From: an uncultured Lachnospiraceae bacterium
GTDB lineage: Bacteria > Bacillota > Clostridia > Lachnospirales > Lachnospiraceae
DNA length: 51,806 nucleotides
NCBI GenBank assembly: GCA_949840805.1
Contig: CATKXR010000031.1
Location: 1 to 51,806 of the forward strand
Direction: 5' to 3'
In this document: in pieces, positions 8,941-17,325 of the stretch
Position numbering within the stretch: position 1 is the first letter of the stretch
Layout of the letters: every line of letters starts with the position of its first letter
Notes under the pieces: model-generated
What the model was told of the DNA's origin: nothing
The model's database searches: none
Seen by the model: only the letters and a program-made list of their open reading frames with translations
Position numbers and translations under genes: made by a program

Positions 8941-9385
8941 TAAAACCATTGGTTATCAGGTGGGATTCTATTTGAGATTATCGGATAAAGAGGCGGAGGA
9001 CAGGAACAGTGAATCCATTGAGAATCAGTTTGCCTTGTTGAAGGATTTTATTAAAAACAAGCCTGATTTCCGCCTGATTTCCACGTTTACGGATGACGGA
9101 AAGACAGGGGCGAATTTTAAGAGAAGTGGATTTGAGCAGATGATGGATGAGGTGAGAAGCGGGCGGATCAACTGTATTGTGGTAAAGGACTTGTCACGTT
9201 TCGGAAGAAATTATCTGGAAGCAGGACATTATATTGAGCATGTGTTTCCCTTTCTGAATGTCCGGTTTATTGCGGTTACAGACGGTTTTGATACATTGAC
9301 AGCTACCCCGGCTCAGTTGTCTTACCTGATTCCCCTTAAGAATATCATGAAGAACATAGATTATTTGGGAAAGGTGTTCTGCTAA
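8888..9385 (+). pseudogene. Second serine recombinase, truncated in the catalytic domain
   Basis: The ORF starts at ATG 8888 after GGGGAGGA, inside the end of the preceding recombinase. The catalytic serine (YLRLSDKE), VVKDLSRFGRNYLEAG and FPFLNVRFIAV are intact. Homology stops after SYLIPLKNIMK, where the family continues with a NDxYxRDxSxK helix. Instead come ten unrelated residues and a stop at 9385. The recombinase, zinc-ribbon and coiled-coil domains are missing, about 350 residues. The break near 9352 most simply marks the integration point of the large element that follows; the remainder should lie beyond the right edge of the window. Confidence 0.8.
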
Positions 9386-9475
9386 TTCTCTCTTTTTCGA
9401 CAGATATACATTTATCAATCGCTTTTCGTTTACGTCCCTGCAAGGGATAATGTGTTTAGTCTGCGAGTTGCGTTT

Positions 9476-9841
9476 TTATTTCCTGCGGCCTTTCAAAACG
9501 GGGAATTTCTCCATGCCGGTATGAAGTTTGAGGCCGCGCTTGTCCATATCAGCGATAGCCTGCTCCAATAATGAAGAACCCCGCGCCACACGGTCATACT
9601 TGGTGACGAAGATGGCATCCGCTTTGCTTTTTGCGGCAAGGTTCAGGGCCTCATGCCAGCCGGGACGGTTCAGGGTGATTCCTTTTTCGCAAACCTGAAC
9701 CTCACCGACAATATCAATGTTCTCACGATCCGCCTGGTGGCGGAGCAAGACATTCTGCGTTGTTAAGGCCATGCCCCCATCAACTTGATTTTCGTTTCCA
9801 ACACGACAGTAAATAACTGCCCGTAATCTTTTTCTTTCCAT
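9476..9841 (-). CDS. Resolvase-domain protein lacking the catalytic serine
   Basis: A 121-residue protein made only of the serine recombinase catalytic fold. The N-terminal motif reads AVIYCRVGNENQ where active enzymes have a serine after RV; the codon here is GGA (glycine). The other active-site region, KYDRVARGSS with D-R-x-x-R, is kept. There is no DNA-binding domain. It should therefore be unable to cut DNA alone and might act as a subunit or regulator of the two recombinases upstream, which is inference. It is the last gene of that operon. The start at 9841 follows GGAGG; an alternative ATG at 9856 would overlap the upstream stop by 4 bp. Confidence 0.75.
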   Translation of the reverse strand: MERKRLRAVIYCRVGNENQVDGGMALTTQNVLLRHQADRENIDIVGEVQVCEKGITLNRPGWHEALNLAAKSKADAIFVTKYDRVARGSSLLEQAIADMDKRGLKLHTGMEKFPVLKGRRK

Positions 9842-9852
9842 GTTCCCTCCGT

Positions 9853-11490
9853 TCATACTTCCCCGACAAAGCGGTAAAAGATTTTAATGTCCTGCTGTTT
9901 CTGGCCGTCTATGACGGTTCGTTCACCGATCTCGATATGGTCGATCAGTTCATCAACCGTTTCCCGGTCAAGCTCCTGCAAATCCAGATATTTTTTTATG
10001 ATAGAAGCCCACTTCTGAATGTCCTCCATATCCTGTCTGGCTTTGTCCGCTTCGGCAAGAAGCGCGTCAAGCTGTTCGGATTTCTGGATTCGTTCCTGCT
10101 CGCTTTTCTCGATCAGCAAGGAGAAGGTGGCTCCGGAGATTGTGCCGCTGACCTTATCCTCATAGAGCTTTGCTGTCATGTGTTCCAGCTCCTGTACACG
10201 CCGCCGCAGCCTTCCGATCTCCTGCTGGGTGGTTTCCCTCTTGGCAGCACTTTCAGCGGACGCCTGTTTTTTCAGCTTGTCCAGCACGGCGTTTTCATCT
10301 ACCGTAACAGCCCTGGCATGGGCCTTGATCTCGTCCAGCACAAGATTCTTTAGCGTGATCTCATAAATCCGGTGCCAGGAGCAGACGCTGTGTCCGGTGG
10401 TGGCAAACCGTGAGCAATAATAGGAAGTGTATTTTTTTACTGTCCCATTTTTTCTATGCTGTGTTTCGCGGTTGGCTACAAGCGGATGGCCACAGTCTGC
10501 ACAAGTCAGCTTGCCGGTGAACAGGGCTGGCGTTGGTGCTGCATTGTCCACACTGCGGAGTTTTGCAACACGGTTTATTTCTTGTACCGCCTCCCATAAT
10601 TCGGAGGAAATGATCGCTTCGTGTGCGTCCTCATGGGTGATCCATTCCGTCTCCGGTTTCTGTATCTGGGTTCCGTCTTTGTAGGAGCGGGAGCCGGTGC
10701 GGTTCTGTGTAAGCGTTCCGAGGTACACTTTATCTCGCAGGATATTCCTGATCGTGGCATAGGCCCATGTTTTGGCATATTTGCAGGAGCCTTTCCCGTA
10801 GTGTGTCTCCCAATGCCAGCGGGGAGAGAGGATTCCCTCCTGATTGAGTGTGGCGGCGATCTTTCCATAGGAAATGCCGGAACGCCTCATTTCAAATATC
10901 CTCCGTACAATGGCAGCCGCTTCTTCGTCAATAAGGAGCTTGTGTTTATCGTCCTCACATTTCCGGTAGCCGTAAGGGGCAAATGCGCCGAGGTACTGGC
11001 CGCTTTTCTTTTTGGCATGGAGGACGGATTTTATTTTGTTGCTTAGATCCTTCAGGTGGTAGTCGTTCATCAGGCTGCGGAAATGCAGCATATCCGTGTT
11101 GTCACCTTCGCTGTCAAGGCAGTCCAGGACAGACACAAACCGGCAGCCCAGGGAGGGGAATACGACATCGGTATAACGCCCTACCTCCACAAAGTCACGT
11201 CCCAGGCGGGAGAGGTCTTTTACAAGGATCAGGTTGATCAGGCCGCTCCTGGCATCTTCCAGCATTTCCCGGAAACCGGGCCTTTGGAAGTTGCCCCCGC
11301 TGTACCCATCGTCCCGGTAGGTCTTTGCCTCCACCCAGCCGTTGAGCATGACAAACTTGGAGAGGATTTCATACTGGTTCTCGATACTCACTGATTCATC
11401 ACCGGGGATATAATTCTTTGCCTTTGCAGAATTGGCGGCATCCTCCACGCTCAGGCGGCAGTAGATACCGACCTTATACAGCTTTTTCAT
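9853..11490 (-). CDS. Large serine recombinase B of the element
   Basis: A complete large serine recombinase of 545 residues. The catalytic serine is in YCRLSVED near residue 14, with active-site arginines in VKDLSRLGRDFVEVG. The recombinase domain (AYATIRNILRDKVYLGTLTQN) is followed by a zinc ribbon (CADCGHPLV...YYCSRFATTGHSVC) and a long coiled coil (about 405-490). It begins inside the last codons of recombinase A (17-bp overlap), so translation is probably coupled. Together with A it forms the likely integration/excision machinery. Which protein integrates and which excises, or whether both are needed, cannot be read from sequence. Confidence 0.9.
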   Translation of the reverse strand: MKKLYKVGIYCRLSVEDAANSAKAKNYIPGDESVSIENQYEILSKFVMLNGWVEAKTYRDDGYSGGNFQRPGFREMLEDARSGLINLILVKDLSRLGRDFVEVGRYTDVVFPSLGCRFVSVLDCLDSEGDNTDMLHFRSLMNDYHLKDLSNKIKSVLHAKKKSGQYLGAFAPYGYRKCEDDKHKLLIDEEAAAIVRRIFEMRRSGISYGKIAATLNQEGILSPRWHWETHYGKGSCKYAKTWAYATIRNILRDKVYLGTLTQNRTGSRSYKDGTQIQKPETEWITHEDAHEAIISSELWEAVQEINRVAKLRSVDNAAPTPALFTGKLTCADCGHPLVANRETQHRKNGTVKKYTSYYCSRFATTGHSVCSWHRIYEITLKNLVLDEIKAHARAVTVDENAVLDKLKKQASAESAAKRETTQQEIGRLRRRVQELEHMTAKLYEDKVSGTISGATFSLLIEKSEQERIQKSEQLDALLAEADKARQDMEDIQKWASIIKKYLDLQELDRETVDELIDHIEIGERTVIDGQKQQDIKIFYRFVGEV

Positions 11491-13138
11491 AGTGATCCCG
11501 CCTTTCCTGGTTCAGTGCATCGTCTACATTCCCGACATACCGGTAATACACCTTAATGTCACATACCCGAAGGCCGTTTACTTTCTTTGTGTCCCCGACC
11601 TCAATCCGTTCCACAAGCTCAAAGAGGATGGTTTCGTCCAGCTCCGTGATCTCGGTATAGCGCCGGATCACCTCTGTCCAGTGGTCGGCATCCTGCCGGT
11701 TCTCCAGGTGTGATTTTACCTTCCGTTCCAGTTCGGGGACAGCCCCGGCTTTTTCCGCACGTTCTGATTCATATTTTTTCATCAGCGTCTGGAATACGGT
11801 CTGCGGGATCGTCCCGGCGCATTTATCTTCATAGAGGTTCTGCATCAGGCGTTCCAGCTCTGAAATCCGTGCCACCGCTGTTTTCAGTTCCTGCTCGTAA
11901 GAGGAAAGGCGGGTGCGGGCTTCTTTTTCTTTCAGCCGGAGGATCTGCTGTGCCAGCCGCTGCGGGTCATGCTCTGCAAACCGGGCCTTTTCCCGGATGT
12001 CCGCAAGCACAAGCTGTTCCAGCACATTTTCATAGATGGTGTGGACAGTGCAGGCGCTTTTCCCGCTCCGGGCGTAATTGCCGCAGATAAAGGAGCTGTA
12101 CCGCCCCGGACTGCCATCCTTATAGGTGAATTTCTCTGTGTGGTTACGCATTTTGAATCCACAGTCGGCACAGTAGATAAGGCCGGTAAAAATGCTTTTA
12201 TATCCGTCAGAGGTTTTCTTTTTCCGTACACGTTTCTGGTCTATGCTGACCACCGTATCCCATACTTCCTGGGAAATGATCGCCTCATGCGTACCTTCCA
12301 CACGAATCCATTCGTCCTCCGGCTTGCTGACCAGCTTGCGGGATTTATAGGACATGGTTCCGGTCTTGCCCTGTACCATGTTGCCAATATAGACTTCGTT
12401 GCGGATAAGGTTTTTCACCGTGGCATCCGCCCATTGGTGGTTGACACGGCGGGGGTCGTTCTGCCCTTTCCTCTGGTAATATAACGTGCCGGGGGACTGT
12501 ATGCCTTCCTCGTTGAGTATCACCGCGATTGCATGGAATCCCATGCCGGATGCTCTCATGGCGAAAATGCGGCGCACGACAGGGGCCGTATCTTCGTCAA
12601 TGACAAGGTGGTGCTTATCCTCTGGGTCACGCCTGTAGCCGTAAGCTGGGTAAGTCCCCATGAATTTCCCGTTTTCAGCGCAGGCTTTTTTAACCGCCTT
12701 AACTTTCTTGCTGGTGTCCCGGCTGTAAAATTCGTTAAATAAGTTTAAAAAGCACATAACGTCCGTACTTCCGTTATCGCTCATGGTGTCGATCCCGTTA
12801 TTCAGGGCGATAAACCGGCAGCCGATGGAGGGGAAAAGATAGTCCGTGTACTGCCCGAACTCTATGTAATTTCTCCCGAACCTGGACAGGTCTTTCACCA
12901 GGATCAGGTTGATACGTTTCGCCTTTGCATCTTCGATCAGCCGCTTTACGCCGGGCCGGTTGAAGTTCGTACCGGAATATCCATCGTCAATATACACATC
13001 AACTTCGTTCCAGCCGCGCTGGCGCACATAATTCTGGAGGAGAAGTTTCTGGTTTTCAATGCTGACGGATTCCCCGTCCCGCTCATCGTCATTGGAAAGG
13101 CGGCAGTAAATGCCGACATCGTATGTTTTGTCAATCAT
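11474..13138 (-). CDS. Large serine recombinase A of the element
   Basis: A complete large serine recombinase of 554 residues. The catalytic serine is in YCRLSNDD, active-site residues in VKDLSRFGRNYIEFG, the recombinase domain in ADATVKNLIRNEVYIGNMVQG, a zinc ribbon in CADCGFKM...SFICGNYARSGKSAC, and a C-terminal coiled coil spans about 410-500. The start at 13138 follows GGGAGG with normal spacing; an in-frame ATG at 13171 would include that site in the gene. It is first in the three-gene recombination operon. Its active site is as complete as that of recombinase B, so both appear functional. Confidence 0.9.
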   Translation of the reverse strand: MIDKTYDVGIYCRLSNDDERDGESVSIENQKLLLQNYVRQRGWNEVDVYIDDGYSGTNFNRPGVKRLIEDAKAKRINLILVKDLSRFGRNYIEFGQYTDYLFPSIGCRFIALNNGIDTMSDNGSTDVMCFLNLFNEFYSRDTSKKVKAVKKACAENGKFMGTYPAYGYRRDPEDKHHLVIDEDTAPVVRRIFAMRASGMGFHAIAVILNEEGIQSPGTLYYQRKGQNDPRRVNHQWADATVKNLIRNEVYIGNMVQGKTGTMSYKSRKLVSKPEDEWIRVEGTHEAIISQEVWDTVVSIDQKRVRKKKTSDGYKSIFTGLIYCADCGFKMRNHTEKFTYKDGSPGRYSSFICGNYARSGKSACTVHTIYENVLEQLVLADIREKARFAEHDPQRLAQQILRLKEKEARTRLSSYEQELKTAVARISELERLMQNLYEDKCAGTIPQTVFQTLMKKYESERAEKAGAVPELERKVKSHLENRQDADHWTEVIRRYTEITELDETILFELVERIEVGDTKKVNGLRVCDIKVYYRYVGNVDDALNQERRDHYEKAV

Positions 13139-13277
13139 CTTTATTTTACCTCCCGACAATCTCAGTTTCATACCTCATGCGGCGTGATGGCTCCGCAGGT
13201 TTTACCCTGCAGGAATATGATACCCAAAACACCACCGCCACGCAAGGATGCGGATGGCCAAGAGGTTATTTTCATGG

Positions 13278-13472
13278 TTAAGTGGCGTGGCCGGCACAGG
13301 CGGCAGGGGGCGGGGAGAACTCTGCCATAGCCCGCCTGACAGCGAGCTGCTCCAAAGTTTTTCCCAGATCCTTTTCGCCGGAGAAGAAGCTGGTCACACG
13401 GTATATGGTATTCCCGATCCTGACCTCTTTGTAAGAGGTGGACGGGTTATTTAATGCGGCCTGGTTTTCCAT
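13278..13472 (-). CDS. TnpW-like transposon-encoded protein
   Basis: A 64-residue protein whose core STSYKEVRIGNTIYRVTSFF and GEKDLGKTLEQLAVRRA match what I recall of the TnpW family, small proteins found in Firmicute conjugative elements near the integrase. Function is not established. The ribosome binding site is GAGGAGGT on the minus strand just upstream. It reads toward the recombinase operon with about 140 bp between, and may be co-transcribed with it. Confidence 0.75.
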   Translation of the reverse strand: MENQAALNNPSTSYKEVRIGNTIYRVTSFFSGEKDLGKTLEQLAVRRAMAEFSPPPAACAGHAT

Positions 13473-13544
13473 AGTCGCACCTCCTCAATACAGCCTATAT
13501 GTCAATGTATGAAAATACAGGTTGTCTCTATTCGATAAAAACAA

Positions 13545-13617
13545 GGACAGCCGCACCGGTAAGGTTGGGACCGCTATAACATAGTGGCATGGCTCCGGTG
13601 TGGCTGCCTTTTTATTT
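13545..13617. terminator. Bidirectional hairpin terminator
   Basis: GGACAGCCGCACCGG (from about 13550) pairs with CCGGTGTGGCTGCC (13594-13607). TTTTTATTTTTT follows on the plus strand and TTGTTTTTAT on the minus strand. It lies between the sigma-like gene and tnpW and could end or attenuate transcription in either direction. Confidence 0.65.
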
Positions 13618-14016
13618 TTTGTTGCGATTACCCGCCGTATTTGCCACGCATCCCCGGCGGGAGGGGATATTACAGGCCGCCCCTGGCAGGGCTGTCATAA
13701 CTCCGCAAACACCGTTTTACTCGTATGCCGCAGGGTTCCCCCTCAAGTCTGTGGGAGGTCGTGAGAAAGTATCTTTAACCCCCGCGCTGTCATCGCGCCC
13801 GGATTGCCAGTCCGGGTCTAAAGCTCCGTTTATCGCTCCGGCAGCCTGGTTTCATCACCTCCTGCAAGCTGCCATCATCGCGCCGGGCCTTATGCCGCTA
13901 CTCACGCGGGTTTCGTGCCTGTAATACCGTATATTCAGTTTTCAAAGGCCATGAGGTCACGGGAAAAGCGTGTCCTTCTAATAACCGTGAGAAAAAACGG
14001 CCTTTTTTGAAGTCTG
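13618..14016. other. GC-rich structured intergenic region with a possible 28-codon ORF
   Basis: No gene of normal size is convincing. On the minus strand an ORF of 28 codons runs from ATG 13698 to TAA 13612 (MTALPGAACNIPS and on), preceded by GCGGAG. Another very short ORF begins near 13868 after AGGAGGTG (MKPGCRSDK and on). The frequency of small inverted repeats and the position upstream of tnpW and the recombinases suggest a leader RNA or regulatory region. Coding potential is uncertain. Confidence 0.3.
13929..13949. repeat. Direct repeat, copy 1 of 2
   Basis: GTATATTCAGTTTTCAAAGG here recurs with one inserted T at 14830-14851. The two copies flank the sigma-like gene and each lies close to a hairpin with a poly-T or A/T stretch. 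They could be shared promoter or regulator sites, or a trace of an old insertion. Confidence 0.5.
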
Positions 14017-14442
14017 TTACAGGACTTTTTTCAAATATTTCTCCATGTTCCGAAGGCCGTGCTGGATGGAATCGCTGACAGCCCTGATGCTGACGCCCTC
14101 GCTTTTGGCGATAGTGGCCATGTTAAGCCCCATGAAATAGTAGGCGTTGATCCGCTTGGCCTGCTTGTCCGGCAGAGTGGCAATCGCCGCGTGGAGCTGC
14201 TCCATTGTCACCTTGCGCTCATAAATCTCACAGGGGGTCATGGCTACAAACAGGGCGTCATACTCAATGCCATCGCCGCGATCCAGTGAATAGTGCGCGT
14301 TATGGTAATATGTACGGCGGCGGTATGCGGCCTCCAGACGGTCATACTCCAGCATGATAGCCGCCACTTCGTCAGGGACTTCGATGATACAGTCATTTTT
14401 ATAGAAATTGGGATAATGCTCCCGCAGGTTGATCTTTGTCAT
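14017..14442 (-). CDS. Sigma-70 region 4-like regulator of the element
   Basis: A 141-residue DNA-binding protein. The C-terminal half (LHAAIATLPDKQAKRINAYYFMG...MATIAKSEGVSIRAVSDSIQHGLRNMEKYL) is a sigma-70 region 4 type helix-turn-helix. The N-terminal half is rich in Tyr and acidic residues and carries no region 2. Similar short sigma-like proteins sit next to the integrase in Tn916- and CTn-type elements and are thought to switch on excision or transfer. The start at 14442 follows GGAGG with a 5-nt gap; longer upstream in-frame starts run through a hairpin and lack a ribosome binding site. Confidence 0.8.
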   Translation of the reverse strand: MTKINLREHYPNFYKNDCIIEVPDEVAAIMLEYDRLEAAYRRRTYYHNAHYSLDRGDGIEYDALFVAMTPCEIYERKVTMEQLHAAIATLPDKQAKRINAYYFMGLNMATIAKSEGVSIRAVSDSIQHGLRNMEKYLKKVL

Positions 14443-14544
14443 GTTTTCCTCCATTTCAGTTCGCAGGTTGATGGGTAACGATTTGAAATGGAGGCTGGCG
14501 GGCCGCGACACCTTGGGTAAACAGCGAAATCCGGCAAAATTCGA

Positions 14545-14583
14545 CAAAGAAAAACGCCAGACAGTCGTAATGACCATCTGGCG
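14545..14583 (-). terminator. Attenuator-like terminator upstream of the sigma-like gene
   Basis: On the minus strand CGCCAGA (14583-14577) pairs with TCTGGCG (14561-14555) and is followed by TTTTTCTTTG. It sits about 110 bp upstream of the sigma-like gene's start, so it could end read-through from the XRE side or attenuate the gene itself. Confidence 0.5.
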
Positions 14584-14747
14584 TACTTTTTCAGCAATAC
14601 CGCCTTATTATACGTCTTATATATGTTTAATCGTGCGTTTTCTTTCGTGCAGTGGTCTACGGGCAAACCGGTGATTTTTTTAAGTAATCACCAACCTTAA
14701 ATCCATAGAGAAAATGAAATAAATAACCGCCCACGAACAGCTCCTTC

Positions 14748-14804
14748 AACGGCTGTCACAGGCGGTAACGCAAATATGCCCTGCCGTAAAAAGCCGTTTT
14801 TTTT
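14748..14804 (+). terminator. Possible attenuator in the XRE gene leader
   Basis: AACGGCT (14748-14754) pairs with AGCCGTT (14792-14798), followed by a run of T to 14804. The loop is long (37 nt) and contains a smaller GGCGG/CTGCC pairing. It lies 130 bp before the XRE gene and has no plus-strand gene upstream, so an attenuator is more likely than an end-of-gene terminator. Confidence 0.4.
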
Positions 14805-14829
14805 GTTGGCCTTTTATCAGGGCTATTTT

Positions 14830-14851
14830 GTATATTCAGTTTTCTAAAGGC
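14830..14851. repeat. Direct repeat, copy 2 of 2
   Basis: GTATATTCAGTTTTCTAAAG matches the copy at 13929-13949 with one inserted base. Both are followed a few bases on by ATGA. See copy 1. Confidence 0.5.
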
Positions 14852-14936
14852 GCATGATAAGCACATATCTATACGCGCAAGTGGGTAGTAGTAACATTTC
14901 AACCCGCACGATAGAATGTAGTAGAGGTGAGCAATC

Positions 14937-15308
14937 ATGCAGGAAGATATGTTTTTGCATATGGGCCAGCGCATCAAGGAAGCCAGGGAAGAATGTGGCC
15001 TGACCCAACAGGAGCTTGCGGAACAGACCGGAAGGGGCCTCCGCCATCTGCAGGATATAGAGAAGGGCAGGAAAAATCCGTCTTTTGATATACTGGCATC
15101 CTATATCAACCGGTTAGGCATTGCGCCTAACGAGCTGTTTTATGCGGATGTTCCGGCAGTAGAAAAGGAAGTACAGCACCTTATGGGAAAGCTCCTGGCC
15201 TGTACAGAGGATGAACGAGCAATTCTCTTAAAAACTCTGGACTGTATGGCAGACCAGTTTATCAGCAGGCACTATCAGTCGGCTGTCGAACAGCAAGAAT
15301 CCAAATAA
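14937..15308 (+). CDS. XRE family transcriptional regulator
   Basis: A 123-residue protein with an N-terminal Cro/CI-type helix-turn-helix (MGQRIKEAREECGLTQQELAEQTGRGLRHLQDIEKGRKNPSFDILASY, about residues 9-60) and a short helical C-terminus that may dimerise. It is transcribed away from the sigma-like gene and toward the cargo. Such a divergent pair usually controls the quiescent-to-transfer switch; the exact targets are unknown. The ribosome binding site AGAGGTGA lies 6-13 bases before ATG 14937. Confidence 0.85.
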   Translation: MQEDMFLHMGQRIKEAREECGLTQQELAEQTGRGLRHLQDIEKGRKNPSFDILASYINRLGIAPNELFYADVPAVEKEVQHLMGKLLACTEDERAILLKTLDCMADQFISRHYQSAVEQQESK

Positions 15309-15350
15309 ACCGGCAGACAAGAAAATTTGTAGCTGCCGGTTTATTCTGTG
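15307..15350. terminator. Bidirectional terminator between convergent genes
   Basis: AAACCGGCAG (15307-15316) pairs with CTGCCGGTTT (15333-15342), followed by ATTCTGTGT on the plus strand; A/T-rich DNA lies on the other side. It separates the XRE gene from the convergent cargo operon. Confidence 0.6.
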
Positions 15351-15408
15351 TAGACAATATGATGTTGATTGCAGCGTTTTTTCCCACAATATACAAATAT
15401 TTTTTAAC

Positions 15409-15966
15409 TCAAATAAGTCTCCGCCCTAATTCTTCCGCCTGTTTCAGGTAATGGGTCTTTACAATCGTACCCTTTTCTAAAATACCAGACGCCAATACCA
15501 TACCGCTGTCATTCCACCTCATACCCCGGCATAATTGTTGATAAGTTGCCACGGCTCCGTTAAATACTTCCGGTTCATTTTCTCCCGCACACATCAACAA
15601 TACTGCTTCGGAAATTTTCACTTTTATAGGACTGTTTTCTCCCAACAATGAGTACACTTTTTCCATTGTTGCCTGAATACTGGAAGGAAAAGCATAAAAG
15701 TATACTGGTGCAGAAATCGCAATCACATCTGCCTGCTGTAAAAGCGAGATAAATTTCCCATTAAAATCATCATTAAATGAACAGGGAACCCCTTTGCTCC
15801 AACAAGTATCACAAGCACGGCAGCCGGAGATTTTTGCAAATGCAGCCTCGTATTTTTCTGCATGATGTCCCGCTTCTTTTGCTCCACGGATAAAGGCATC
15901 AGCCAGCAGATCGCTATTTCCATGCCGCCGCGGGCTGCCTGTCATAACCAAAATATTTTTTCCCAT
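15409..15966 (-). CDS. Flavodoxin-fold NAD(P)H-dependent FMN reductase
   Basis: A 185-residue flavoprotein. The N-terminus has the FMN-phosphate loop TGSPRRHGNSDLLADAF, and SAPVYFYAFPSSIQATMEKVY is the second FMN-binding segment. A cysteine cluster CRACDTCWSKGVPC near residues 48-61 is typical of iron-sulfur flavoprotein-like reductases. Substrates could be quinones, nitro compounds or other electron acceptors. It is last in an operon with a MarR regulator and a MATE exporter, which suggests a detoxification unit. The start at 15966 follows AAGGTGG; the longer in-frame start at 15999 overlaps the upstream gene. Confidence 0.85.
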   Translation of the reverse strand: MGKNILVMTGSPRRHGNSDLLADAFIRGAKEAGHHAEKYEAAFAKISGCRACDTCWSKGVPCSFNDDFNGKFISLLQQADVIAISAPVYFYAFPSSIQATMEKVYSLLGENSPIKVKISEAVLLMCAGENEPEVFNGAVATYQQLCRGMRWNDSGMVLASGILEKGTIVKTHYLKQAEELGRRLI

Positions 15967-15979
15967 AATTACCACCTTC

Positions 15980-17308
15980 CTATTTGTATTTGATTCCATT
16001 CCGTTCCGAATACTTTAGTAATCCAAATGCAATTACCAATACAATCAGCTCATAGATACCAAGCGTATGCCAGATGATTCCTCTGCCCAAAAGCCTAGGG
16101 AGAATGAGAATAACGGCAGTATTGGCAATCAGCCCCCGCACTATGTTCAGGATAATCGCCTCACGGGAGCGCTTTGTGGAGTAAAAATAAGCTGACAGCA
16201 ACGTATTCACACTGGCAATTATAAGCCCCCAGCAGCACTTCCACATCTGTTCTACGGCAAAGCCCGTAGTTTCCGGATCAGCTCCAAACAACCTGCATAG
16301 TTGTGAACCCAGGAAAAGATAACCCGCAAAACATACCATACTTCCGATTGCGCTAATATAGATACCGGCCCGCAGGTAGAACTTCAAATCCCTTTCCTCT
16401 TTTGCCCCATAAGATTGCCCAAATAAGGGCTGCAATCCTTCTGACGCCCCAAAAAAGATTGCCTGGGTGAAAGAGGAAACATAAGAGATTACCGAATAAG
16501 CATTGATCCCTATATCCCCATATCCGGCCAGCAGCACATAATTGGTGCAGAGGGTTGTAATCGGAGGTGAAATCTGTGCAATAGCCTCCGGCAGACCTCG
16601 AAAAGCTATTTTGCGGAACAAATTGAGGCTGATCGGAACACGCCGGAAACTTAAACTTCCCTGCTTCATCAGGAAATGGCTCATTATGATGAACAAACTG
16701 ACTGTCTGGGAAATACCGGTAGCCACAGCCGCACCCATCAATCCCATTTTGAGAGGGAATACAAACAGCCAGTCCAGAAAGATATTCAGCACCGTTGCCA
16801 CACCTGTCCCCACAGCCACACGCCCGGAAGAACCGTCATTACGGCAGAATCCCATCAGATTGACATTTAAGGAAGAGGGAATCCCAAAAATTGCCCACCA
16901 GAATAAATATTCCTCAACCAATGCGGCATAACTTTCCCTGGCTCCCAACAGCCGAACAGCCGGACGGGTAAAGCAGGTTCCGCCTATGGTAATCAGCACA
17001 CCTACCAGCAAAATTACCAGAAAAGAATGCATAAAAGCACTTTCAGCACCTTCTTTATCACCACGTCCCAAGCGAATCGCCACTATGGTAACACCGCCGA
17101 TAGTAACCAGTGAATTAAGGGCTTCAGCAATCAGGACAAAAGGCAGCGCCAGATTGACAGCCCCCAAAGCCTGGGTTCCCACACCACGGCCAACAAAAAT
17201 ACCGTCCACTACAGAAAAAAGGAAAAAGCAAGTGTTGGCCAGTGCCGCAGGGACTACATACTTAATCAGATTGTTTCGCTCATTAGTTGTCATTCTTTGT
17301 TTCGTCAT
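15980..17308 (-). CDS. MATE family multidrug exporter (downstream copy)
   Basis: An integral membrane protein of 442 residues with about 12 hydrophobic segments in two halves, as in MATE (multidrug and toxic compound extrusion) sodium- or proton-coupled antiporters. Family-typical stretches are VVDGIFVGRGVGTQALGAVN near the start, RNDGSSGRVAVGTGVATVLN and FFGASEGLQPLFGQSYGA. It lies 17 bp after the cytidylate-kinase-like gene and 13 bp before the flavin reductase, so the four genes from marR are one operon. The start at 17308 follows AGGAG. The substrate is not predictable. Confidence 0.9.
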   Translation of the reverse strand: MTKQRMTTNERNNLIKYVVPAALANTCFFLFSVVDGIFVGRGVGTQALGAVNLALPFVLIAEALNSLVTIGGVTIVAIRLGRGDKEGAESAFMHSFLVILLVGVLITIGGTCFTRPAVRLLGARESYAALVEEYLFWWAIFGIPSSLNVNLMGFCRNDGSSGRVAVGTGVATVLNIFLDWLFVFPLKMGLMGAAVATGISQTVSLFIIMSHFLMKQGSLSFRRVPISLNLFRKIAFRGLPEAIAQISPPITTLCTNYVLLAGYGDIGINAYSVISYVSSFTQAIFFGASEGLQPLFGQSYGAKEERDLKFYLRAGIYISAIGSMVCFAGYLFLGSQLCRLFGADPETTGFAVEQMWKCCWGLIIASVNTLLSAYFYSTKRSREAIILNIVRGLIANTAVILILPRLLGRGIIWHTLGIYELIVLVIAFGLLKYSERNGIKYK

Positions 17309-17325
17309 ACTTCTTTGCTCCTGAT

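Noticed and set aside
13589..13924. Plus-strand open frame of 111 codons in the region upstream of tnpW
   Set aside because: It begins inside the bidirectional terminator, has no ribosome binding site and a biased composition; more likely structured non-coding DNA.
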